DNA of 64,000 bases from Ceriagrion tenellum (taxonomy: Eukaryota > Arthropoda > Insecta > Odonata > Coenagrionidae), in the NCBI GenBank assembly GCA_963169105.1, contig OY720637.1:27213925-27277924 (forward strand). The letters run 5' to 3'. Shown here piece after piece: positions 1 to 11,289 of this stretch. The notes under the pieces were generated by a model. It was not told the DNA's origin, searched no databases, and was given only the letters and a program-made list of their open reading frames with translations. Numbering within the stretch: position 1 is the first letter of the stretch; each line of letters begins with the position of its first letter. A program made the position numbers and the translations under genes.

Positions 1-216
1 TTGGCCCCCTGTCGGTCGGTTTGAGGGGCGGGGTGGAGGGGGATGGGCGGACGGAGGGGAAGGTGAGCGGGGAGGGGAGGTTAGGGGAGGGGGCAGGGGT
101 GAAGGGTAGACCTGGGTTGGGTTCACTCAAACAGCTTCCCGCCTCCTCGGAACACCCCAACCCCCCCAAACTCCCCGCCCCTACCTCGGAACACCCCTCC
201 CCAACCGATCCCCAGG
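1..216. other. G-rich then C-rich low-complexity DNA
   Basis: Positions 25-100 are strongly G-rich on the plus strand, with many runs of three to five G, so G-quadruplex formation is plausible. The sequence then switches to C-rich around 140-215. I see no convincing coding signal; the open frame here is a composition effect. It borders the foldback repeat that follows, and another C-rich stretch (about 580-665) lies on the other side of that repeat. Confidence 0.5.
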
Positions 217-567
217 GGATCTATTCTGTATACCCTCGGAATTTCCGAGTCTAGTCAGTGACGAAATTTTGACGTCAGAGCCACGTGAAATTCAAAGGGG
301 AGCATTCGAAAGTTGAGATTTGTCGGGGAATCCGACGTCACATCCACGGATTTACCGAGGTTCGACCGCATCGATTCCTTGGGCCTTATTCAGTAAGACA
401 TCGACGCGGTCGAACCTCGGTAAATCCGTGGATGTGACGTCGAATTCCCCGACAAATCTCAACTTTCGAATGCTCCCCTTTGAATTTTACGCGGCTCTGA
501 CATCAAAATTTCGTCACTGTCGTGACTCGGAAAGTCCGAGGATGTACAGACTTACTGAATAAGGCCC
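217..567. repeat. Foldback (long-palindrome) MITE-like element
   Basis: The left arm (about 217-379) and right arm (about 398-567) are reverse complements over roughly 160 bp with few mismatches. The spacer contains GGGCCTTATTCAGTAAG at 381-397, whose exact reverse complement ends the right arm at 551-567. The element therefore carries its terminal motif both at its right end and in the middle. The left end has a degenerate version of the same motif (GGGGATCTATTCTGTA). The short open frame inside is not a gene. Structure fits a non-autonomous foldback or MITE-type DNA transposon; the superfamily is unknown because no clear target-site duplication is visible. Confidence 0.8.
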
Positions 568-954
568 CAGTACTCTTCCACCATCCACCCCGCGTAATCC
601 CCCCCCCCTCACTCGTCCTCCCCACCCGCCTTTAGTTGTGCCACCAGAACACCCCCCTCCCACACCACCCCTCGTGTCCGCTGCACTTGGTTTAATTTTT
701 TTTCCGAATTGAGCAATCCCTCGAGAGTATTCCCCAAAAACTCGAATGCAAATTTTTCGAGAAAAAGGTATGTACTGGCTACGGATTTGATCTTATTTTT
801 AAATACATTTTTAAAGTAAACAAAACTCTTCCACCAATTAGATTGATATAAGTTCTTTCGTGGTAACTTGAGCGAGATTTTCCCAGTCATATCAGTCGTA
901 CAATTCCGTTTTGAAGAGTTGGCAGCTGCAAAGATGCATGCGCTACACGCAAAA
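568..954. other. C-rich then AT-rich spacer
   Basis: A C-rich stretch runs to about 670, followed by AT-rich DNA. A 120-codon minus-strand open frame spans 609-971 but resembles nothing I recognise and runs into the C-rich tract, so I do not call it a gene. Confidence 0.4.
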
Positions 955-1200
955 TTTAGTAAATTCCACACTTAAAAGTTAATTTTTGACATAGGTTTCA
1001 ACTGCACAGCAATCATTTTCAAGGTAACCAGGTCTCTTCTTTATATATTGACTCGCATATGATGCAAATATACCTTGAAAATGGTCGCTAAACAATCGAA
1101 ACCTTGGTCGGAAATAAACTTTTTAGTGTGGAATTTAATAAGAAATTTTTTCGTCATGTCTGCGAAAATGTTCCACAAAGTTACGCCTTCAACCATTAAT
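955..1200. repeat. Inverted pair of PLE-type terminal repeats
   Basis: Arms at about 955-1030 and 1068-1135 are inverted copies sharing a CCACACT-containing block and a TTTCAAGGTA block. The right arm on the plus strand has ATCGAAACCTTGGTCGG, the GAAA-palindrome-C layout seen in the better hammerhead-like copies of this window. Sequence 1090-1200, read on the minus strand, matches 56760-56870, including GAAGGCGTAACTTTGTGG, so this is one repeated terminal family. The CTGANGA half of the motif is degenerate here. Confidence 0.55.
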
Positions 1201-1339
1201 TTGAATATGTCAGCATAATAAAATTTCTAATTTCAATTAAATTTCATGGCTGGCGTGAAAAATTTTTAAAATGTTTTTTAGCGAGGACAAGCAAGTGTAT
1301 GATGTGAGGCATTCAAAATCATTTTTCCTCGGCAATGAT

Positions 1340-1650
1340 CACGTGAAACGGACTTTCTGGACGGTATAGGTACGCTAAATATTTGAAAATTGAATTGAAA
1401 AAATTGAAAAATATGCCAAATATCACTCGATAACTATCGACAAAACATTAATAAAAAAGTGTGCTTTAAAACTGTAAAACCTGACGAAATTCATCCCAGG
1501 CTTGTCTAATAGATGTTAGTTTAAGACGAGGAGCTCAGCTTCTTTTCCTCTAGGCTGCCGATCCTCAGACCAGATGCCCTTCACGTTGCCTCCCCTGTTG
1601 TGAGGACCTCGACAAGCAAGCATTCTCCCATCGTTATCTAATGGACTTGG
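1340..1650 (+). repeat. Repeat block Y, left copy
   Basis: About 310 bp that recurs in reverse complement at 5630-5950, with shared landmarks such as GATAACTATCGACAAAAC, CATCCCAGGCTTGTCTAATA and CCTCTAGGCTGCCGATCCTC. The similarity looks above 90 percent by eye. No protein-coding signal is visible. It is part of the large inverted structure of the first 7 kb. Confidence 0.75.
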
Positions 1651-2304
1651 TAAACATTTTCCGTGTCATCTATTTAATTTGAGTGATTTTGATCTCTGTC
1701 GATCAAGTTTATGTAAGTTTTTGCGTTTTCTCTCGATGAAACTGCCTTGAATTAAAAAAGGAAGTACAGAAATTAAAATTTCACAATTGATTAGCCGTTA
1801 CGAACATTTTTAAGGTTCTTTCCCTTATTGATCAGAGACTGTCATATGCTCACGCAACAGGAGTCGTGAATGAAGTTTTGAAATAATATCAATGGAAACG
1901 GCCCGGTTTTTCATGCCGCGTCGGGGAAATTTGTTGAATTTTTTTAAATTTGTTAGATTAAAACCATGGTAACAGCGCTTTTTGTATGGCAGTATAATCA
2001 TGCCTTTTTTTGTTCTAAGTGAGTAATGTACGTGAGAACATACTGTCAAAAACTCTTTTGAAACTTTTACGAAATTTTACCATGTCGGTGCGAAATGTTC
2101 TCAAGTGTACGATTAATAACAAAAGTTGTTCAAAAACATTCTTCCGCAAGAAAGAGATTTAAGAAAATCCGGTCTTATAAAGAAACCGTCCTCTATCAAC
2201 AGAAGAAACACATGTAATAGGTGTTTTTTCTTCACTTGCACACCTATTATTTAGCCCAAAAATTTGATTTGATCGGAAGCATCTTGCGATATAATATTAA
2301 TTTA
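1651..2304. other. AT-rich spacer, nothing recognised
   Basis: No gene, RNA or repeat is recognised, apart from a small 9-bp hairpin (AATAGGTGT and its complement) near 2215-2252. Confidence 0.4.
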
Positions 2305-3233
2305 GTTACGGCGATGGCATAAAGAACGAGGAGAAAAATTTAAAAAATATTATGTCAAGGAAAAAGGATTACAAATGTTATTAGATGGAAACACTGATCG
2401 ATGCTAATATTCTACTCGAGATAAAATGACATGGTAAAAATTATACCATTGCCGTTTAAAAACTATATTATTGCCATCCATTGTTTATGCAAATTAATGA
2501 CATTGCATTCACCGATAGTAAGCCTGAGGAACTGGAAATAAATCAAATGAAATATAATTATAATTTATCATGAATCTATTAGTGAATAACTTTATCCTCT
2601 CTTCAATTCCACTTTTCACCTTGAGAATGTGACCTGGTCGATTTTCTTACCAATGAATTCCATTGGCAAAACAGTTGAAATGCTTCGCAACTGACTCCAA
2701 ATCTGTTCCGTAGCGGTGACTGTATGTTATCATTTTAAATTGGGTGAAATGCATATTGTTCATATGATTTTTAAATGTAATATTTCTGTGAAATCAAAAC
2801 AATTCGTAGTTAAACGAGGGTTTTGTCATACTTTACAGTGCATTTTTGAGATTGGTCGGAGTTAAAAAATGACACATCGAAGGAGAATTCTTCTGACATT
2901 GATAGGAAATTATTGCATTTCCTTGATGAAGCATCGCTCTTTGCCATAGCCACAGCATAGTATCTAGAAATTAGAAACTAGATCCCTGAATAGTTCTCCC
3001 AACAATTGATATTCACCTCCGACCTTTGGGAGTTTTATCCAACCTTAGCGTAAAAATACCCGTCTGTTTTTCCTGTATAAAACTCCACTTAAACTTATCG
3101 CATATACCTATTTCCTCCATTCATGCAGTCAAACGTTCCTATTTCTATTTCTTTTGCTTAAGCGACAGTTACCCCTCTGTTACGCTCTACATATGTGATG
3201 AATTGGCGATAGAGAGTGAGAGAGAGAGAGAGT
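2305..3233 (+). repeat. Repeat block X, left arm of large inverted repeat
   Basis: Sequence 2305-3125 is the reverse complement of 5950-6765. The interval 3015-3233 is again present, more diverged, as the reverse complement of 5405-5630. The strongest match is around 3003-3125, for example ACCTCCGACCTTTGGGAG and TTAGCGTAAAAATACCCG, nearly identical in the right arm; other parts are closer to 85 percent by eye. It ends in a GA microsatellite at 3210-3233. I recognise no transposase or other protein in it. Confidence 0.75.
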
Positions 3234-5404
3234 CGTCGAGTTAAAAATTTTTTAACTAATAACGTAAGTAGGAAAAAATTCTTAGACCTCCTTTTCTTAA
3301 TTAGATTCATCTGTTTCTACGTTGAAAATTACCGTACATGTAGTAATTAAAATTACGCCAATATTTTATTTTAAACATTTTCGTCCAAAGTAAAGCTTTG
3401 TTATAACTTGTCTTTACGGAGTGGAATTCGAAATCTACGCGAAAATCATTCGTAAATACGTGTTTTTTACTCGGAATGGTATTTTGATATTCGCTAGCGT
3501 TCATTATTACTAAATGAAACGTATTATTTCGAGTTAATTGGAAAATCTTTGCGTATAGAATCAAATTATTACAAAATATCCGTCAAGTGTCGGTAGGCGA
3601 GTGTTAAAATACAATGGAATTGCCAAGAAACCATATCAGTAACGTGCAATTTATCTTTTAACTATGCATAATACTAATTAGATCATTAATACAGAGTTTC
3701 ACGCAAATATGAGCATAAATGAATATCGCCCCAATCATCTTAAGTTACCCAAAGCATATAAAAAATCTTATGCGTATACATCACTTTACTATCCATTCTT
3801 CCAGCCCCGCCCCTGTCTCCTCACCCGCTCGAGTCTGCATGCCACCCCTTTCCCCAACCCCTCTCAGCCCCTTCTCCCCCAGACTCCACCCCCTACCTCC
3901 CCGTCTACTCTTCTTCTCCCTCAGAATAGGATAAACTATCGTGATGTATTACAGTCCCAGCGGTGTCACCGTTTTATCGTTTACGGTTCCCTCCCCAGAG
4001 CGCTCTCATTCTTTTTTTGCGTTTACTTCTTTTACATCGCTGTATGCATCATCCTCTTTTTTTACCCCGCCATTTCTACTCAGATTCTTTCCCTTTCGCC
4101 ACACAAACTCATGACCTAACTACGTCCCCGAGATCTATGAGCGCAATTCGTTATTTTTTTGTTTTCAAAAACTGTGTCACGACAAAAAAGAAGCCAACTG
4201 CCTGACGACGCACTTGTATCGCCGAGTTGTGGATGTAGGTGAAGTCAATTAGAATACTGAAAATGGGTTTCAAATCAATAGTGGCGTATTCAAATGCGTC
4301 AATTTACGGGTGGCTTTGGTCGAAAAAGTCGCTGTTTTAATTTCTCTCCCCTAGAGTCTGAGTACGTTCTTGATTGTGCTCCGCCATCTCATTTCTCCGG
4401 CCTGAGAAAAGCACTCCAAAATGAAAAGAGCGTGAACCTTGACCTACCAACGTCATCCGCGCTTTTAATTGCTCAATTCCAACCATCTCTTGGTCTTCTT
4501 TATATTTTAATTCTTTCGCAGAATCTTGTGTCCTCGAAGGTATCTTCAGTTTTTTTAATCTGTGCTGTTCGCGGGTACACAGAGCGGAATCTTGGAAGGT
4601 TTCAATTTCTTTATCTGCTACTGTGGAGTTTCATCTAGGTCTCTTCGTCTTATACTTTCTTCGTAAACATGTGTCGAATCGAGACAATGTCAATATTTTC
4701 CTCATATCGCTCCCTCATTTAGCTCGCTGAAATCCTCTAAAAGAGATTCATGCATTACGTTGCAGTGGAGTTTTAAGTTTACCGAAGTCATTCCCGCATT
4801 TTTTGGCTAGTGAGGCGATATATTGAAAGCACAGTATAATTTCTCAAAATTCATCAGCTAATTAGTACCATCCCGCGTTTCATCGACAGATGAAGCTTTT
4901 TAATGTGCTGAAGTTATTGACCTACGAATGTAAAAAACGGTCGGAAACAAAGTTGGTTAATTCCACGAGTACATTTATCTGATTTTTCAGTGAAACATCT
5001 CCTTTCAGATGGACTATGAGAGGCATGGAGCGTCTATCCTTTTGCAGTGCCAATGAGTCAAATTGGATAATTTGGATTTTTCCTCCTTTTTTTTGTAACT
5101 TTTGTAAATTGGCTAAGGACGTAAAAAAAATTCTTCGCGTGATCAACGTGACTACCTGCTGATACGGTTTTTGAGCTTACCAAACGCGACGTTGAGCTGA
5201 TTATTATCGGGCCACACTATTCTGCGCTGCCTTTTCAAGGAAAGTGACTGCTCATGAATACATGAAAGATATTTGGGGTTCGATTATATGTTTAAATATG
5301 ACACCAGGCCATTTGCGAGAATATTGAGATCGAAGGCCTTCCTAAATGAAGACGCGTTGATAATATGACTTGTCGGAGTTGTACTAAGCATGACACTATT
5401 TAAT
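3234..5404. other. Central spacer of the large inverted repeat
   Basis: About 2.2 kb of mostly AT-rich DNA with a pyrimidine-rich, C-rich tract at 3800-3925. The open frames here (for example 3709-4119) have the biased composition of low-complexity sequence and match no family I know. No transposase is seen. Confidence 0.4.
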
Positions 5405-5630
5405 CTCTCTCAAGACTCTCTCTCGCCATTTCAGCACATATGTAGAGGGTAACAGAAGGAACTGTCGCTTAAGCGTAAGAAATAGTAGTGGGAACGTTTG
5501 ACTGCATGAATGGAGGAAATACGTATATGTGATAAGATTAAGAGGAGTTTTATAGTGGAGAAACAGACAGGCTTTTTACGCAAAGTTTGGACAAAACTCC
5601 TGAACGTCGGAGGTGAACGTTGGAGGGACG
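5405..5630 (-). repeat. Second, diverged partial copy of block X
   Basis: The reverse complement matches 3015-3233 with roughly 80 percent similarity by eye, including the CTTAAGCGACAGTT and TTTCCTCCATTCATGCAGTC landmarks and the terminal GA-rich tract. It lies directly beside block Y, so in the right half part of block X is present on both sides of Y. Confidence 0.65.
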
Positions 5631-5950
5631 TCGGGAAAAGTCCATTAAATAACGAAGGGAGAATGCTTGCTTGTCGAGGTCCTCATAGCAGGGGTGGCAA
5701 CGTGAAGGGCATCTGGTCAGAGGATCGGCAGCCTAGAGGAAAAGAAGCTGAGCTCCTCGTCTTAAACTAACATCTATTAGACAAGCCTGGGATGAATTTC
5801 GTCAGGTTTTACAGTTTTAAAGCACACTTTTTTATTAATGTTTTGTCGATAGTTATCGAGTGATATTTGGCATATTTTTCAATTTTTTCAATTCAATTTT
5901 TTCAATTCAATTTTCAAATATTTAGCGTGTACCTTCCAGAAAGACAGTGT
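5630..5950 (-). repeat. Repeat block Y, right copy (inverted)
   Basis: Reverse complement of 1340-1650. An extra short tandem of the CAATTTTTTCAATT type is present at 5878-5915, absent from the left copy. Block Y here interrupts block X. Confidence 0.75.
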
Positions 5951-6765
5951 GAATGGAGGAGATATATATATGCGATAAGTTTAAGTGGAGTTTTATACAG
6001 GAAAAACAGACGGGTATTTTTACGCTAAGGTTGGATAAAACTCCCAAAGGTCGGAGGTGAATATCAATTGTTGGGAGAACTATTCAGGGATCTAGTTTCT
6101 AATTTCTAGATACTATGCTGTGGCTATGGCAAAGAGCGATGCTTCATCAAGGAAATGCAATAATTTCCTATCAATGTCAGAAGAATTCTCCTTCGATGTG
6201 TCATTTTTTAACTCCGACTAATCTCGAAACTGCACTTAAGGTATGACAAAACCTTCGTTTAAGTAATAATTTTTTTGATTTTACTGGAATATTTCGTTTA
6301 AAAATCATGTTCGCGCATGTCACCAAATGTAAAATGATGATATACAGTCAGCGTTACGCCACAGAATAGGAGTCAGTCGCGAAGCATTTCAGTTGTTTTT
6401 CCAATGGAATTCATTGGTAAGAAAAATCTCAGGTTACACTCTCAAGGTGAAAAGTGGAATTGAAGAGAGGAAGAAGTTTTTCACCAAAATATTCATGAGG
6501 ATTTAAAATTCGATTTCATTTGATTTATTTTTAGTTCCCCAGACTTACTATTGGTGAATATAATACCATTAATTTACATACAAATTGGATGGAAATAATA
6601 TAGTTTTTTAACACCAATGGTATAATTTTTACCATGTCATTTTATCTCGAGTAGAATATTATCATCCGTCAGCTTGTCCATCAAATAACATTTTAAATCC
6701 TTTTTCCTTGTCATAATACTTTTTAAAATTATTCTCCTCTTTCTTTTAACCCATCGCTGTTCCAA
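5950..6765 (-). repeat. Repeat block X, right arm of large inverted repeat
   Basis: Reverse complement of 2305-3125. Homology stops near 6765, exactly where LINE-A coding sequence on the minus strand begins, so that junction is an insertion or deletion boundary. Confidence 0.75.
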
Positions 6766-7075
6766 ATGCTCGCGGTATATTCGAGTTGTGGCCTAACCAG
6801 AACAAAGTAGCATCTCTCTTTTACTTTTTTATCCGAGGACCTTCCTATTATGCGCTTAAAAAAACTAAGCTTCTTTAATTCTGTACCGCATATGTTTGGT
6901 GCGTATGTTCCCCACGAAGTATCAGAGGTTAAGTTAATACCAAGACATTTTACTATATCTGAGGATTTTATCTTTACTCCACTCACAGTACAGGCACTGG
7001 TGCGATGACTTTTGCTAGAAGTGAACTATGATGCATTTACTGGTATTTAATTCTAACCCCCACTCCTATGAGTAA
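6762..7075 (-). pseudogene. LINE-A RT C-terminal fragment
   Basis: The minus strand encodes the region just downstream of the RT catalytic core of a jockey/CR1-like LINE: the frame 6729-6986 reads KCLGINLTSDTSWGT, KKLSFFKRIIGRSSD and KERCYFVLVRPQLEY. The same peptide family recurs near 9600, 18350, 27200, 30200, 38400 and 44400, which defines the family I call LINE-A. Both ends are truncated: the 3' side stops at the inverted-repeat arm and the 5' side changes to unrelated sequence at about 7076. It is not functional. Confidence 0.8.
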
Positions 7076-7250
7076 ATAGACGAAGGTGAGACCGGATAAT
7101 GTCTTCTTACACATTCCTTTTCTCACATCCTACACACTGCGACCTTCTTCGCTTCCCAATCTCGAACGTCTCTTGTCTCTTCACATCCTCTTTCTGTAAG
7201 TTCCAAGATTCATCATCGAATCTCATCACAAACATTTTCCATATTTTCAT
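7076..7250 (-). repeat. Segment shared in inverted orientation with 9286-9450
   Basis: The reverse complement matches 9286-9450 (landmarks CTTCGTCTATT, CACACTGCGACC and AAGTTCCAAG). In both places it abuts LINE-A at the same point in the RT sequence, so the chimeric junction is older than the copying. Confidence 0.7.
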
Positions 7251-7774
7251 ACCCTGAGTCTCTGTCATTGGTGTCATCCCAATTTGCCTTGCTATTTTTA
7301 TAGCAAGCTGTTATCCTATTATCCTCGGACCACGCACGTTTTCTCCCAACTTACTGACTTGATAAGACCATCGAATGTTTAGATTCGGCGGTGACGATGA
7401 TTTGGAGTTACAACTTCAAAATTTTTTAATATTGGAATTCGGGAAATAAATGGAATTGGAAGTTGTTATTTCTCACAGTTATGTTGTCAAAAGTATGACA
7501 AAGGTGTTTTCCTTCAATCTTAGGAGTACCCTATCTCCTCACGTCGGCGCGTGCGAGAGTCTTCTCTGGACCACCTCAACGGTCATCACAGGTCCGTCGA
7601 CGGCAGCCCTCTCACCTACCCATATTCAATCCTTTAACCCTTTTTTCAGCTGTAGCGCGATCGTGTATTAGCTTGGCCCTTTTATAGTAAATGTTTAGAG
7701 CAGATGTTTTGTGTCCGGCTGCAATCGGCCCTCCCCAAATCCATGGAACGTCTCGCCTCGGGAATTCGAACCTG
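7251..7774. other. Spacer, nothing recognised
   Basis: No gene or repeat recognised; the short open frames lack any familiar sequence. Confidence 0.4.
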
Positions 7775-8080
7775 GGTGGTTGTGTTTGAACCGATCAAAA
7801 TAATCTCGATCACGTAACTAAGGTGTCACGTGCTAAAACAACGAACGTTTTATCAATTCGAATCGTTAATTTAAGCGTCTGCTATATTGTTTAGTGTCTT
7901 TAATCGGGATATAAAAATATATCAACAATATTAACACAAGAATAACTCGATTGGGAAGACTGCGTGTGATTTTTTACCAGTGGTTCGAATACACCGAAAT
8001 TTTCGATCTGTTCGTGGTTGTACTACGTGACTCCTTAAATATGTGATCGATGTAATCTCGAGTGGTTCAAACACAACCCC
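7775..8080. repeat. TIR element of about 306 bp (MITE-like)
   Basis: Terminal inverted repeats at 7775-7831 and 8026-8080 share TTGTGTTTGAACC at the ends, then TAATCTCGATCAC-like and TCACGT blocks. The interior is AT-rich and non-coding. No clear target-site duplication is visible, so the superfamily is open. Confidence 0.6.
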
Positions 8081-9069
8081 CCTGGACACCCTTTGGAATG
8101 AGAATCCGGGACTCTGAGATGCCACGCCAACCCGATCCCCGATAAACCCACGGAGCCGGGACATGTCTGAAGAAACATGAGGACTGGGGAGAGGCGTAAT
8201 GAAAGGCCAGGCGAGGGAAATGGAACTAAGTTAGAATCCCGGAGACGGGAAGATGTGGAGAGAGCCCGGATGCTGGGAGCAAGAAAGCCGGGGGGTGAGT
8301 GGGTTGGTTGGTCGCGAGGGAGAGAGAGGAGTGGGGTGGTTGGGAAGAAGAGGCGAGGGGAGGGGGCTGATAAATTATTAAGGCGAGCGAGAAGCAACAG
8401 GACGAGGGAGCGGCAGGGAGAAAACCAGCCGCCAGGAGCGGGTGGGGGAGCAGAGAGAGAGAGAAGGTTGCATCTCTCTCACACACACACACATACACTA
8501 CCGACCTCCCCTAACCTCCCCTTCCGGCTTCATACTCGCGCCATTTTATCCTTTTTCACCTCGGCTGTTCTCCTTTTTTTTTTAATCCCAGCAGCGTCCA
8601 TTTTTCATCGCCGCACATCACTCGCTGATAGAATACATCAAGCCCGCCACCCATTCCTCTCCCGTCCATTCTCACGTGCGATGAGTAAGAACCGCTTCCT
8701 ACACGTCGGGATGACGCGTGACGGTTTTCACGAGTTCTCGAATTGAAACAACAGGCTTTTGTGATCGCGGCTTATTACGCCCCAAATGTGCCGCCGTGCT
8801 CTAATCTATGCGTCGGGGATAAGTTTTATGGATGGACATGAGTACCTCATTTCTATTCTTGTTTTTTCATCTCAGAATGAATTTAAAATGAGAAAAAATT
8901 ATCGATACATATACTAACAGTGTTTTACGGTGCCAGCGGGGGAAAATATCATTTCTTGAAACCGTGAGCCTTCTCATTGTTTCGAGCCAATTTCAAAGGT
9001 TTCATCATCATTCCAGCCGTCAGCTAGTGAGCTTTAAATACGGACCACGTTATACAAAGAAAAAAAATT
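8081..9069. other. Purine-rich island and spacer, no supported gene
   Basis: Positions 8177-8470 are strongly G+A-rich, followed by a GA/CA microsatellite (8455-8498) and a GC-richer stretch to about 8720. A 189-codon open frame crosses this (8177-8746), but its Arg/Glu/Gly-rich product is a composition effect. Such an island could be a promoter or 5' region; nothing in the sequence proves it. Confidence 0.35.
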
Positions 9070-9256
9070 CTTTTCGTTAAAACCTGCTGCGAGCGAACAC
9101 ATAGTGTCTCACAGCTTTTAGAGGGCTAAAAGTGGAGCCCCTAGACACTCGGAGGCTACATGCTTGGCTTAACTTGCTTGCGAAATTCAGAACTAATATA
9201 TTTCAGAACGAAACACAGAGAATATTATCAAGACGCCTCACAACATCTCTCCCTTG
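9070..9256 (+). mobile_element. LINE-A 3' coding fragment
   Basis: Matches the end of the LINE-A ORF: the run through GCGAGCGAACACATAGTGTC, GGAGCCCCTAGACACTCGGAGG and GAATATTATCAAGACGCCTC is shared with 9830-9985 and 30300-30460. It stops abruptly at the palindrome that follows. Confidence 0.75.
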
Positions 9257-9314
9257 TTCCAAGTTTCATCATCGAATCTCACCTTGTGATGAGAGTCGAT
9301 GATGAAACTTGGAA
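9257..9314. repeat. Near-perfect 58-bp palindrome
   Basis: Arms 9257-9281 and 9289-9314 (starting TTCCAAGTTTCATCATCGA) are reverse complements separated by about 7 nt. A single, diverged copy of one arm lies at 7200-7225, in the opposite-orientation relative of this segment, so the hairpin probably formed by local inverted duplication here. Confidence 0.8.
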
Positions 9315-9450
9315 CTTACAGAAAGAGGATGTGAAGAGACAAGAGACGTTCGAGATTGGAAAGTGAAGAGGGTCGCAGTGTGTACGGTATGAGAAAAGAA
9401 ATGTGTAAGAAGCCATTATCCGTTCTCATCTTCGTCTATTGACTGAAAAG
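9286..9450 (+). repeat. Segment shared in inverted orientation with 7076-7250
   Basis: See 7076-7250. It joins LINE-A at about 9450, the same point as in the other copy, which argues for an old chimera and not two independent insertions. Confidence 0.7.
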
Positions 9451-10245
9451 TGTGGAGGTTAGAATTAAATATTAGTAAATGCGTCACAGTTCACTTCTAG
9501 CGAAAGTTATCGCACAAATACCTTACCTATACTGTGGGTGGAGAAACACATAAAATCCTCAGGTACAGTGAAATTTCTTGGAATTACCATAACTTCTGAT
9601 ATATAGTGGGGAACACATACAAAACATATGCGGCACAGCATAAAAGAAGCTTAGTTTTGTTAAGCGCATAATAGGAAGGTCCTCGGACGAAAAAGTCTAA
9701 GAGAGATCCTATTTCGCTCTGGTTAGGCCACACCAGGAATACACCGCGAGCATTTGGGATCCAAGTCATGAAGATTTAACCAAAAAAATAATAAAATACA
9801 AAGAAAAGCAGCACGCTTCGTTAAAAACTGCCATGAGCGTACATATAGTGTCTCACAGCTTTTAGAGGGATTAAGGTGGGAGCCCCTAGAGATTCGGAGG
9901 CTTCACACTAGGCTTAGGTTGCTTAATAAATTCAGAACTGGTGTATTTCAGAGCGACAGAGAGAATATTATCATGACGTCTCACTACATCTCTAGGTGTG
10001 ACAGAAGTGATAAAATAAGAGAGATACATTGCCGAACAGATTGGTACAAAAACTCGGTCTTCCCACCCACAATGAGCGATCGCAATAAAAAATGAGCTCC
10101 ATTAAATACACTCCCAAAATTACACGTCACCATTTCTGCTCCGAAAACCTTATCCCTTACATCCTTACATTGCTGGTAACCTAACACCTCCTGCCACATG
10201 CCCATGCAGCCTCTTGCAAGGTGGTATGTAGTTGTGGATGTAGAT
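9445..10245 (+). pseudogene. LINE-A 3' half with tail
   Basis: Carries the LINE-A region from just after the RT active site through the ORF end and 3' UTR. Recognisable parts in order are the LINE-A LELN-SKC region (about 9455), an AKLLG-type stretch (9560-9620), the KRIIGRSSDEK region (9660-9700), the LVRPHLEY region (9715-9745), then the GWEPLETRRLHARL region (about 9870-9910) and the KIREIHCRTD region (about 10010-10040). The 3' UTR and the GATGTAGAT-type tail end at about 10245. Frameshifts and stops are frequent. The tail shows that the family ends in short CTACAT-type repeats (opposite strand). Confidence 0.8.
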
Positions 10246-11289
10246 TATAGCCCACTTGGCCCACTCCTTATCCACGTATCACTTTCCTTTCCACTTCTCC
10301 CGAGTTGCCGAGTCTTTCCGGACTCCTTGTCTGTGAGGTTTATTTTTGTGCCCGTGTGAGAAGTATTGTCCTAAAATCAATTAAAAAATATTTCTCCTAA
10401 TTGATTACAGAATTATGGTCGATTAGTTCATCAATTGCGGTCAAGGATGGTGGTAAAAATTGCGTACAGAAGCGTTGCATCTGAGGTAAGATCTTATTTG
10501 CGTGATGCCGTCTGGTATTGATTCCTTAGCCCAGGGTAGAGAGGAAGAGACAGGAGAAGAATTTATACATGCTTTAGTGGAAGGAAATGGAAAAAGTAAT
10601 ATGATAGGAAGGGGAAACAAACGAAGGAACCAAAGTTGACCGATTTGTTGAATAACAAAGAAGAATAGGATTTAAAAGTGTGCGTAATATATTGAAAAAT
10701 ATCCGGCGAGATATTGTGGTCCATCATCGCAAAATTAAATGAAAGAAAATTTTGAAAGAAAGAAAGAAACATTTCAAAGTTACTTTATTTTTACTTTTAT
10801 TGGGGAAGCATTTTGACTGTGTCTAGCCCGGAAGGGAACGGCGTGATGGGTATGTCCATGTATGTACTTTTAATGCGCATAATTCTTAGAAGGATGAATG
10901 ATGAAATAGGAAGAATAAGATTGGATGCAGTGTGGAAATTAGGAAATATACTGAACTTATGAGAGTAGTGGAGAGAACTGATGAGAGAGAAACTGTAATC
11001 CAGGTAAGGGCTATATGTACTTTGTAACAGCAGGGCGAGAGTTTTTTAAGGTGCTGGTGGATGAGAAGATAAGAGAAAATATTTCGTGGGGAGAGGATAA
11101 CAAGCAAAGCAGAGCGAGGAGAGGAAAAGTTGCTTGAGGATACGAGAAGTGACAGGTGAAGGCAAAGTAATCGGTGAAGCAAGTACAAAAGTGAGTTATT
11201 ACTATTGAAAGTCGTCGTTTAAGGTTGAAGTTAGGCAGGAGGCGGTGAAACAGAAGAATGAAGGACCAAACGTTGCTTAATATGACACT
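10246..11289. other. Spacer with little recognisable
   Basis: No gene supported. The purine-rich stretch 10880-11190 has a faint resemblance in composition to LINE-B C-terminal coding sequence, but no clear motif. Confidence 0.35.
10810..10866 (+). mobile_element. LINE-D 3' tail fragment
   Basis: CCGGAAGGGAACGGCGTGAT followed by ATGTATGTA-like repeats matches the 3' end of the LINE-D family seen at 19300-19340 (plus) and, inverted, at 16140 and 40600. Only about 55 bp remain. Confidence 0.6.

Noticed and set aside
21..254. 77-codon open frame at the window start
   Set aside because: Gly/Arg/Pro-rich product of a G-rich then C-rich tract; no initiation or family evidence.
8177..8746. 189-codon open frame
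   Set aside because: Lies in a purine-rich island and a GA/CA microsatellite; residue bias follows composition and the opposite strand is open too.
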